Positions 36,842 to 47,591 of a DNA stretch of 64,000 nt are shown in pieces; position 1 is the stretch's first letter; each line of letters starts with the position of its first letter. The notes beneath the pieces were generated by a model that did not search any database, had not been told where the DNA came from, and saw nothing but the letters and a program-made list of their open reading frames with translations. The DNA is from Glandiceps talaboti (lineage: Eukaryota > Hemichordata > Enteropneusta > Spengelidae), in contig NC_135570.1 of assembly GCF_964340395.1 (NCBI RefSeq), positions 13,472,822-13,536,821 of the forward strand, read 5' to 3'. The translations under genes and the position numbers were made by a program.

Positions 36842-37260
36842 GGCTTGAAACAATCTCATTATATTAACATTGCTACATTTTATTATCTGGTAGATAAAAT
36901 CTTACCAACAGCGTTTCGTAAATCGTCTGGCGTGACAAACATCTTAACCAACATTGTTACACTTTAAATTTCTTTGCGTGAGCTACCATTGGGAGATCAT
37001 CGCCAAATGTAAACATCGCTGGTAAACCTCAGGTTGGTGTGATCTTTAGTATTTTTGAGACAGTCAATTGACTAAAATGTATCAATTGTAATTCAGTACT
37101 TGTCGAATCAGACGATAACATGTGGAAATATTAATTACATTTTTGTCGAGCCAGACGAGAACATTTACAACATCAAAGAGATGTTTTGTCTAGCCACACA
37201 AAAAACTGTAGCAATGATTTTGACATGTTTGTCGAACCAAGCGACGTTGTGCTTCAGGAT
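36842..37260. repeat. Diverged relatives of the 43-bp repeat
   Basis: Units such as GCTACATTTTATTATCTGG on one strand and TTTGTCGAGCCAGACG on the other resemble the ZW10 intron repeat at 5980-6163. Heavily diverged and partly inverted. No gene is seen in this stretch. Confidence 0.4.
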
Positions 37261-37599
37261 TTTTGTTGTATCACTTCGAATATATACCAATATTGCCCCA
37301 AATCAAGTAAACTTCAATACGGAAATAGTATCAATTCGAATATACCAATATTGCCCCAAATTGAAAAAAAATATTACTTAATATTCAAAGTAACAATTAC
37401 AGGCTTGATATTTGTAGACTTGATCTTACACTTAACTAATTAGCATAAATTGTAGACTCCGGATAAAAGAAGAATAATGTACTACGAATATAAAACTACA
37501 GCAAAATGGGATTATTATGCACATGTTGGTAATAAGCATTTCATGGTTAATGTAAGCTTCTGGATTTACAGCACCTGAAATATGAGAGAGTAAATTAGT

Positions 37600-37961
37600 A
37601 TTAAGACCTAATAAAAAAAATTGTGTGGTTCCAGTTACGCTCAAATTTAGAAAAGGTGGGGTAGGTAGATTTTTTTAATTTTATTTTATTATTTTTTTTC
37701 TGTATGAATGTCTAGTTCAGGTTTTCAATTGTGTTCCAAATGGTCTCTGTGTTGTTTATTTATTCCTTAACTACGGTACAGCAATTACAGACTGGAAGAA
37801 CAGTTATAGAGTGTCTTTTTAAGTTTCCACATCCACCATTTCTCGCGAGACTCGCGATTTTATTGTTTTTTTCTCGAATACGTAAACAAGTTTAGGGTCG
37901 GCAGTGAAAAGCTAGGTGGGGTCGGGTAACCGGAACCAAACAATTATTATTTTTAAGTAAC
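37600..37961. mobile_element. TIR element of about 360 bp, copy 1
   Basis: Ends TTGTGTGGTTCCAGTTACGC on the left and GTAACCGGAACCAAACAATT on the right, which are inverted repeats of each other. The body includes TTTAGGGTCGGCAGTGAAAA. It forms a head-to-head pair with 38091-38463. Confidence 0.75.
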
Positions 37962-38090
37962 ATTATGTCGTCACATTTTAAGCCCAGTACCTCAGTAAGT
38001 GATGTTGTATTATCACAATAATGTGATCGTTATTAAACGTCTATTATAATTTATGCATTAAAAGTTTGAATTTTGAATATTTTATTATAA

Positions 38091-38463
38091 TTAGGCTTAA
38101 GAAAATAATTGTTTGGTTCTGGTTACCTGACCCCACCTACATTTTCACTGCCGAACCTAAACTTTTTCAAAAAAGTATTCGAGAAAGAAAAAAAATCGCA
38201 AAAATTGTGAAGTCTCACGAGAAATAGTGGATGCGGAAACTGACATCAACTTAAAAGCTTGAAGACAAAATAAAATTGTTCTTCCAATCTGTTATGGCTG
38301 TACATCTGATAGAATAAAATAAACAACACAGAGACCATTTGGAAAACAATGGAAAACCTGAACTTGACACTCACACAGAAAAAAATAAAATAAAATAAAT
38401 TAAAAAATCTACCTACCCAACCTATTCTAAAATTGAATGTAACCGGAACCACACAAATAAGCA
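38091..38463. mobile_element. TIR element of about 370 bp, copy 2, inverted relative to copy 1
   Basis: The reverse complement of copy 1 along its length, separated from it by about 130 bases of AT-rich sequence. Shared blocks include TTTTCACTGCC, ACAGAGACCATTTGGAA and CCGGAACCACACAA. Confidence 0.75.
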
Positions 38464-38893
38464 TATCTGTTGATTACGACAAACACTTTGATCTAGGATA
38501 TTTGTATGCTAATCAGCACTCTGACAATCCGAGCTCTCAGTATACAACATCCTGAGTTGAAATTTTTTTATTTCTCATTCTTGTTTAATGGTAGAGGGTG
38601 TTAGTTATTTTGCTTGATACGATAATTCACAGTAGTTGTTGAAATAAAAACGAAATTACGACCTTTTGTTATCGATGTTAAAGTATTTGCGTGTTTCCAT
38701 CTGGTCAAAAGTCCTCAGCATGTGACGAAAGGTCGCATCTGTTATGCCAATGTTCCATGTGATGTACACATGATCTGGTTCAAAGTAACTTGAATATTTG
38801 TCCGAAACCCCCGCTATTATGTATACGGTCTTAGATTAACAACTGTGTGTATAAACAGATTCATAGTAACATGACATGGGGTGTATCATTACC

Positions 38894-39610
38894 TTAAGGA
38901 CATACAGCACACTGTATCTCGGCTTCCTGTATTTCTTCAGCTGTTAATGCCGTATCATATACTTGCATACATGTTATCATTCCACTGAAGAACCTGGGAT
39001 CTCCTATACGTGCCCCCATCCGTGCTTCATACTGTGTTGCTAACTCAACTTGTCCGATGTTTAGAGTTGCTACTTCCTTGCCGTTCTGCCATAGTTTTGC
39101 ATCTCCAGTGTCGTAATTGTATGACGCCCCAACAAAGCTCCATTCGTTTTGCGTCAGTACATCTGCTGTTACGGCGTCGGTGAAAACCATATCCCGTTTG
39201 ACAAATCTAACGAAAAGCTGGTCTGGTGCAGTTTGCCATAAATGGGCACCCCAACCATCTCGTTTGAAGTTGAAGATCGGACCGGCATTACCACTAGGGT
39301 TGATGTACGCTAGCATGGTGATTGATTTCTGGGCATCGTAAGCACCACCTTCATTGGGAAATTCGATGTACGAGTTGGCATTACCAGCGAATGTATATGC
39401 ACCAGCTGACGAACCATCAATATCAGTAACAAGGCTTGCACCAACTGCTTCACCATGGTTACCATTTCCTGATGTATCTTTCAGCTGTGAAAATCTATCA
39501 AGAGGCCAAAACCCAACTGGTTTTAGCTTACCTAAGGGCAAATAAACAAGCAAACTAAATTTGTAAATAGAGCTCTCTAGTCAATGGATTGCTGTATGTT
39601 ATACAATACA

Positions 39611-39642
<32 letters not shown>

Positions 39643-39886
39643 CATACACACACAGACATACGCACACACACACGTACACACACACATACATACATACATA
39701 CATACATACATACATACATACATACATGCATGCATGCATGCATACATGCATGCATACATAGAGCACAAGGATATAATTTCGCAAAAGTATAGAATGGAAG
39801 GTACTTTTTTATATCAGAACTTGAAACTAACCTGCTGCAATGCCACAGGCTACCAGTATCATCACTAGTGCAAGAAGAATCTTCAT
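38894..39886 (-). CDS. Small secreted LamG/concanavalin A-like lectin domain protein (two exons, 230 residues)
   Basis: Coding exons: 39832-39886 and 38894-39531 (TAA); the donor is GTTAGT and the acceptor TTAG. Exon 1 encodes MKILLALVMILVACGIAAG, a typical cleavable signal peptide. The rest is one LamG_3/concanavalin A-like lectin/glucanase domain. Visible family blocks are GFWPLD, DTSGNGNHG, YIEFPNEGGAYDAQKSIT, NEWSFVGASYNYDTGDAKLW, NGKEV and ARIGDPRFFSGMI, then VYDTALTAEEI near the end. The C-terminus CAVCP holds two cysteines that could pair within the domain or between chains. No membrane segment. Such domains bind glycans or extracellular ligands; the ligand here is unknown. A TTTCTATTTAG sequence 5' of the start suggests an untranslated upstream exon. 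It lies opposite in strand to both neighbours. Confidence 0.85.
39606..39760. repeat. (CATA)n / (CACA)n / (CATG)n microsatellite
   Basis: Fills about half of the single coding intron of the LamG gene. Confidence 0.95.
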
Positions 39887-40329
39887 CTTTATAGCATTAA
39901 CTTGATCAACTAAATAGAAACCAAATAAAAATAAATGGAAGATACTATAAGAAAGTAATAAATAATATATAATAGTCGACGTTTAATATTAATAAAAAAA
40001 TAATTATTTGATTATGTAATATGAGTTAAGCGTTTCTTTTTAAAAGTATAGCGTGTACGCTACTTGGTTGAATCGTTATCGAAATGGTTCCCTTAATTAG
40101 TACAACTTTGCTACGTGATGACACTATAAGTTTAACCCAAATACGATGTATCGCCTATGAATATGAAACATATACGAAAACTGCTGTTGAAATTGAAATA
40201 CTGTACATTTTCTATGTACTTACTTACCAAACGCTGATTAGAAACACAACCGTGCTTGATGAGTGTGGGACTCCGGTCAGAAGAATAACTTTCGATGCTG
40301 ATGATGTATGCGTATTGACTATCGGAGCG

Positions 40330-40520
40330 AAATCTGCTCACATTAAATAGAAGTTTCAATTATTTGCATAATTGTATATCGCTTCCGTCGTGTATTCATA
40401 GAAGAAAGTTTGAAGCATGCTGGTGGTAACAATCAAAATAGATATATACTAGTACAATTCACCGATCCCCAGATCGCTTCTGTCGCGAGGTACTGAGAAA
40501 GCGTCCTGTTGCATATTAAT
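40330..40520 (+). repeat. Direct repeat upstream of the LamG gene, copy 1
   Basis: Shares CGTGTATTCATAGAAGAAAG, CATGCTGGTGG and GAGGTACTGAGAAAGCGTC in order with 41865-42055. It may include promoter or 5' UTR sequence of the minus-strand LamG gene; that is inference. Confidence 0.8.
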
Positions 40521-40624
40521 GGGGTTAACTTTGCTATTTACTGTGTAGACGGCTCACTTCAATTTTACCTTTTACCGACACTTCGTTAGATATGTTCAAC
40601 TCTAAACCAGAAGCTATTAACCTG

Positions 40625-40681
40625 TATGTATGTATGTATGTATGTATGTATGTATGTTTACACATACACATACACATATAT

Positions 40682-40714
<33 letters not shown>

Positions 40715-40721
40715 TACAGAC
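40625..40721. repeat. (ATGT)n and (ACACAT)n microsatellite
   Basis: A short ATGT run followed by an ACACAT run with an internal AT stretch. Confidence 0.9.
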
Positions 40722-41039
40722 ATGAAAACTGGATGGTCTTAACAAAACTCAACTCAAATGGTATCAAAAGGTTCTGACTAGCTTTCGCCCTGTTAAAAGA
40801 GTATCATCAGGTCAGTTGAAAATACTCACAATGCTTTCGCTGTTGCGTACAAGGCAATCCCCATTTTGCGTTTGCAAACAAAATAACCCATGGTATAGCT
40901 CTGCTTTTCTAAACGAAAGGTGCCTTATGACATTTCATTTCATAGTTTGTAGAGGCTATATATATACATGCATATTATATATACAGAGACAGATTTGCAA
41001 ATTATGGTGTATGTTGTGTTGTGGTAGCAATTACATCTC

Positions 41040-41620
41040 ACCGAGTAATTTGCATAATTAATGATTTTCAGTAAGTAAGCTATATCCTAAGAATGTACAT
41101 TTCAAATTTCATATAATTTGGTACATGCAAGAACCAGTACAAACCGCAAATGTAGGCTACACTTCAAATTCAATATAATTTGGTACCTACGTCATCTATG
41201 ATGCATAAACAAGCTCACATATCCTATGGTTGATGACGTAGGTATTGATTTAATTTTGCATTTTCATAATTAGTGATTTATTTTGTAAATACGCTATTAT
41301 ATAATATCTTAAGAAGACAAGCTACAAATTTCATAAAACGTGGTACATGAATTGTTGATAATATAAGCGCAAGTGTTTGATATAGTTTTCTGATATAGTT
41401 TTAACTGTACTCACCCATTTCTTAAGATTAATATCCACTTCAAATTTCATATAATTTTGGGTCATGCATTGGTGTTATTAAGCGCATGAGTTTGATGTAG
41501 TTTACTCATATATATAGTTTGCTGATGTAGATGTTCAGTGTAATCAGTCATTTGCATAATTAATGATTTTTATTAATTATACAGTATCTAAAGAACGCAA
41601 ACTAAATTTCATATAATTTG
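41040..41620. repeat. AT-rich iterated units
   Basis: Several loosely repeated units contain TTTGCATAATTAATGATTTT, AAGAATGTAC and TTCAAATTTCATATAATTTG then GTAC. The same unit recurs at 24780-25250 and in its duplicate at about 27660-28140, always as a string of diverged iterations. Confidence 0.75.
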
Positions 41621-41864
41621 GTAAATACACTAATATCCACCAACTAATGTACATGAACGTAAACCATCAGATGTTTGCTTAGTTTGAATGTCTTGAAGAA
41701 ATATTTCCTCGGGTATTTGTTTTCCCTGCTGTGAACTCGCAGTGAATTTACCTGCTACACTTACCTAGCTCGAGGTAGGGAATATGAATAACATTAGTTA
41801 GTTATTCTCAAACTATGACCTGGTCGAGGTATATCCAAAATAACTTTGGATATTGATGACGGGG

Positions 41865-42055
41865 CCATCTGCTTACATTGAATAGAAGTCTCCAGGATTT
41901 GCATACTCTATGTCGCGTCCGTCGTGTATTCATAGAAGAAAGTTTGAAACATGCTGGTGGTCGGTAACATTCAAAACATATACCAATCATTCTCCGATCA
42001 ACAGATCGTTTCTGTCGAGGTACTGAGAAAGCGTCATGTTGCATGTGAATGGGGT
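41865..42055 (+). repeat. Direct repeat upstream of the LamG gene, copy 2
   Basis: Partner of 40330-40520 about 1.5 kb away in the same orientation. Confidence 0.8.
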
Positions 42056-44233
42056 TTTCTTGTAAGTATATATAGAACGAGATGTCTTAATTTGGTATTC
42101 AACATACCAGGTAAATGCATGTTTGAGCTCGAGATCAGCCATACCTGAATTCGAAACTGTTTGTACCCTAATGGATGGCATGCCGTATTTGTTGTCCTTG
42201 CTGTGCCCTCGCAGTTAATTTGGCTGGTACCCTAACTAGTAGACTGTGAGATACGTCGTGACGTTCCGCCCTCACTCAGTGATTTTCGGAATATCACCAT
42301 ACTCTAGCTAAATCGCACTTCTGTGCACAGAAGAGTTTTTTGTTATACTAACAAAGAACCTTTATGTGGCCAGGAATCGAACATTCGTGACACTTTTTTC
42401 AGTTAGAAAAAACTTCCCTTTTCGAAAAAATGTTATGGAGATTAGTCCCCAGCGTTATAAATTTGTATGCCACAAACCTGCGAAGAGAAGCCGAGGCATT
42501 GATCGGCACAGCATAGTACAGTCAGACACAGTCTCTCGGAGAGACTAGACATTCCTTGCTGTTCACAAATGTAGACATTTCTACTAGGCTACATCCATTT
42601 CGTAGGGTGGTCTGAGGATCCATGTAGTCCTGCTTGCATACGGATTCATATACGGAGTAACTTGTCCCTTCCTTCTCCGTCCTACAAGAGTCAGTCGTGA
42701 AACCTGGGCGTACCAGAAATGTTGGTAACTAAAGCATTAATGCACAAGTGTTCAAATATTAGCAATAAATCGACTGTTTAGTAATTTTACCTCGCCTTGG
42801 CTACAAAAGTCCCAGTCCGGAGGCCCAGAAATCCCGAAATAAAAGTTCAATCGTAATGTTTTCGTAAATATGAGCATTACGTACGATGCCAAAGTGGACA
42901 TCCCGATCAAATGTAGCGGAACGATTGAAATCAGTCGGAACTGGAAAAGTTCCAATTTCGACACTTTTTGTGATCGTACCAGCGACTACTATCGTCAAAG
43001 AGATGAAAAATGTGTACATCGATTGATCGATTGCTAATATTTGATACCTTCGTATGTAATTCTTTTTTGTAATTGGTACAAAAGCATTTTGCTTTCGCAC
43101 TTGCTAGAGGTCGGTTACATTGTTTTTTCGTGTAGGATGGTGTTGAGCGAAACTCGTGTACCGTCTGCAAGCAGGACTGTGATCCATGGTACATCGGATT
43201 AAAAGGTGTCAACTAGTTCTAGCTAGATGCTTAGTTTAGACAAACAAGTTTTATTCACACATAGCCCCAAATAGTAGACTGGTGGCGTTATTCACCATAT
43301 GGGTACAGGTCTAAGAAGGTGCTAAAGGGGTGTTACTGTTAGCATCGGCAATGATATTAGCATTTGTAAAGCGAATATTTAGACGAGGATTCTCGTACGA
43401 ATCTAAATATTGATTTTGAGTAAAATCTTGATTAGAATTTCATTCACAGATGATACAATATGAATGTAAATAATGCATGGTGGTGCTCCTTCCCGCGGAG
43501 AATATAATAGCGCCATCAACGACTGTATTTTGCTGGAGGTCTTACAAGTACGAATGGAATTCTGGGATATGACATATCACAAGGGGCCCGGACGGATGTC
43601 AATAATTATACTTCTAAAAAAGAGAGAGAAATGACCGTTTTTGTATTTGATATTTTTGTTGCCTGAAAATCCTTTTTCTGTGAAGTTCTCGCTTTTTTCC
43701 ATGTTGATAGAATGGTATATAACTCGAAGATGAAAACTCATAGCATAATTACCAAAGGTAATTCATTAATTCGAAATTCTGTTGATTCTGTAGATACTGT
43801 TCTGTGTCGCATAAACGTATCATCAAACATACTTAATTTTCTGTAACATGTCTTATGCTGACAAAAGTGTTACAAAATATTTTTCAGAAAGTTAAACATC
43901 AGTTCACTACCTTTACAATTTGGCTGGCGACAGATCAAACCATAAAACAAACAGTGGCAGGAGTCTAAACTCCTGTAATATGTAAATACTTTATAATGGC
44001 CAATCAAACACGAGTATATATATTTTGTTCTCATAGAACATCTGTAACATGCAAACACATCATAATGGACCTATCAGTAGACAACACACATTTTCTATCA
44101 TTTGTTGTACAAACGTCACCGTACGTCCAGGCATGCATAATGCTGAACTGGTGCCCATGCTGGTGACGTGGTGTGAACTTGAATTGGAGAAAGACCGTCC
44201 TCGCTATCTCGCTGTTTACTATACATTGTAGAT

Positions 44234-47200
44234 ATGGCAAGCTTTATGCAGAGATTCTCCGTTAAATTTCTCACCGTCTACGTGGTTTTCAGTGTAATTG
44301 TATTTCCAGTAAAAGGTACGTACATGCCTGAGACTCCGTTCACTGTGTCACCATCTTCCACGTCCAGTGGTGGTGGAACGGAGGATTTTTACACGTCATA
44401 CCTGCCATCACTAGTAATAACCCTAATGGTAGCTATCCCTGATATCTTGGTCGTTCGTTTTGCTTGATTACAAGACTAACAATTTTTGGACGCAAGCTAC
44501 CTGTGGTATTGAACAGAAATGAAAGTAAACCAAGTTTGCCATTTGCTTTTCCTTCTTTTGCTGAACTGAAAGAGTTGACGTTGTGGGCGTTCCACGTTGT
44601 CGCCTGTACCAACTATGTGGAACGCGTGCAACGATTGCTCTTTCAGTCTAATGCTAATGACCCTGTTTCGAAAGCGATATTTATACACCAGTGTTATTAT
44701 GTGGTCAGTATCCATGGTAACATGTGAAATAAATCGCTATTTTCCTTGTAATTTCTTCCTATTATTGTCAATTCACTTAGAAAATCATCACTTATGGGTT
44801 CTCCTGCTGTTACCTCTAGGCCGAGCTGCAATAATTGCAGCGTTTGGTGTGATTTGAAGGCTTTTTTCTTCAGTTTTTGTGCATTTTTTTCGTTCCAATG
44901 CTTGAACCAAACGATACAATTCCTGGTGGGCAAACGCAAATAGATGAGATCACATGAGCGAAATGTCGGTGTGCTACCCGTTTCAAAATGTTGCATGCGT
45001 TGCTACTTTTGCTGATTTTTACCGGATTGGGGTACATCTGAACATTTCTTGGGTCTTGAAGACTCCATAATTAATGTTGGCGTTAGGAAATGTCCGATGT
45101 TTTGGTAGGTAAGCCGTAGCTGCAATAATTGTAGCGTTTGATGTGACTTTGAGGGCTTTTTCGTCTGTTTTGTGCCTTGTTTCATTCCGATGTTTAACCC
45201 GAATCAAACGCTACAATTCCTCTAATGCAAATAGACGGAAGCGATTCAGATCTGAATCGCAAAGTTGGGCGGACTTTTCTGCTAAATTACGCCTTACCTG
45301 GCAAAATATCGGACATTTCCTAACGCCAACATTAATTACGGCGCCTTCAAGACCAAAAAAGTGTTCAGAGGTACCCCATTCCGTCAGAATCGGCAAATGT
45401 AGCAAGGCATGCAGCAGTTTGAAACGGGTAGTACGTTGACCCCTCGCTCACGTTTTCAATGTGGTCTCGTCTATTTGCATTTGCATTAGAGGAATTGTAG
45501 CGTTTGATTCGGGTTAAACGTCGGAACGAAAAAAGGCACAAAACAGACGAAAAAGCCCTCAAAGTCACATCAAACGCTACAATTATTGCAGCTAGGTAAG
45601 CCGTAATTATTTACCACCCAACTTTGCGATTCAGATCTTGATCGCCTCCGTCGATAGCTACTTGTGTTTACGTTACAGAAATTGTAGCGTTTGGTTCACA
45701 AGTTAAACATCGGAACGAAAAACAAACAGAAAGCAGAAGTAAAAGACCTCCAAAGCACATCAAACGCTTCCTTCAATTATTGCAGCTACCCTAGGCCTTA
45801 TGATAATGGCTTAAAAATAAACACATAACCCCGAACCTAATAAAAATTGCGCTTTTCATTTCATATGTATAGAATTTTGTCGTAACAACTAGATGGCAAC
45901 CACACAGATCATGTACACTATGAACAGATAACACGTTCTTTAGTGCTACTTGTTCGAATTTGTGAGTGTTTTTCTCGGGATTTATATGTGCTAAGTGCTA
46001 GCGCTCGCTCACTGGCTCGCACACACTTGCACACACACACACGCACACACACACACACACATACACACATGCACACACACACACACATACACACATGCAC
46101 ACGTACACACATGCACAAGCAGACAGACTGTGCTGCTGTCACAGTGTGGCAGACAGACACTCACACACAGACATATGCACACAATTCCTAAAATATATAT
46201 ATTAACATAAGTTGTACTTATTTTTACTTTAGCCAAACTTTGTATCGACGATTGTTTCTTTGCTTCTGACGGTGTTTGCGATGATGGGGGTCCTGGTTCG
46301 ACATGGTCCGATTGTCCCTATGGTTACGACTGTACTGATTGTGGATCACGAGGTGAGTGCAATGAATGGCAATAACGTCGTCGACTCGTTGGTGGCGCCC
46401 TCGATTTGCTCTTTCCGACATGTGTATAAATGGCAGAGGAACACGCTACAGGATATTGAAATTGCTCAACTCTAGATCTGTCTGTCAAATGTGTATGAAG
46501 ATCCATCTAATCTTGGAACACTGTGTATCTGCCTAACCATTTTATTGTTGAAATATCACAGTTAAAACCATGGTTACTAGTTGTGGTTATGCTTTACTAG
46601 CACTCTTGTACCACACATTAGGATTCCTACAGTAATTACAGTGGGAATGGGGGGGGGGGGGGTCATATTTACAAATTAATTATAAAAAAATGAATGGGGG
46701 ATACATTTTACTTTGACCCATTGCATTGCATAATGTTTGCATTTTGTGTGATATTGGTATGCTTCTACGACTGTCGCCGAATCCACATGCCGTTTCTGTG
46801 CAACATCTCACTACTGCCACCACTGTAACGTAAATATCTGAACATAACAGTCAAATCGCTTCTCACAAGCAAGCAGTGAATCATGTGTTAATTAAGTATT
46901 AGGGCGTGTCACATTATGTCACATTGCATATGCATCTGACCGGGCTTGGGACCACATTTGAAAACTGGTATATATATATAAACTGCAATTACACAATACG
47001 CGTCCAATCTTAAATCATGCCTTCAGCCCATCTTCCCATTATGCATTTGCAATCGAATGTAGGTGCGTGTCGATATGAAAACAAAAGTAACCACTCATGA
47101 AACACCACACAACTACTGCTACAGACAATAATTAACATGTACCATCAATTTTGCAATCAGTTTGTGAAGATATCACAAAACAAAGCATATTTTTCCACTG

Positions 47201-47520
47201 ATAGTGATACAGTCAAAAAATGCTACGACTTTGACAATGCCGTAAAGAGGCCTGGAGTTTTACGACAATGGAAATCTATCGAATTTACACATTTTAAATG
47301 TTTTGAGTGAATGAAATGAACCCCATGTATATTACTAGTAATTAGGGTTGTTTCCCATTTAGATGCGTTGTGTACTGACGATTGTGTATTCTATAACGAT
47401 GGCTCATGTGATGATGGCGGCAAAGATGCAGATTTTGCTGCCTGCAAACTTGGTACTGATTGCAGTGATTGCGGTGTCAGAGGTCAAAGTGAAGCAGGTA
47501 ATATTAATACCAGTGGTAGT

Positions 47521-47591
<71 letters not shown>

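Larger units (their letters stand above)
39887..44233. other. Intergenic region between the LamG and CUB/mucin genes; no gene recognised
   Basis: The two genes are divergent, so both promoters should lie here. Content includes a direct duplication (40330-40520 and 41865-42055), microsatellites, AT-rich iterated units and short inverted repeats near 42626 and 43161. Open frames are short and match no family I recognise. Confidence 0.65.

Noticed and set aside
40715-40830. A functional hammerhead ribozyme
   Set aside because: The CTGATGA and GAAA boxes are present, but the stems needed around them do not pair convincingly by eye. Kept only as a low-interest hint.
42801-43100. 99-codon minus-strand frame
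   Set aside because: No recognisable family, no supporting splice context, and it lies between short inverted repeats; probably non-coding.
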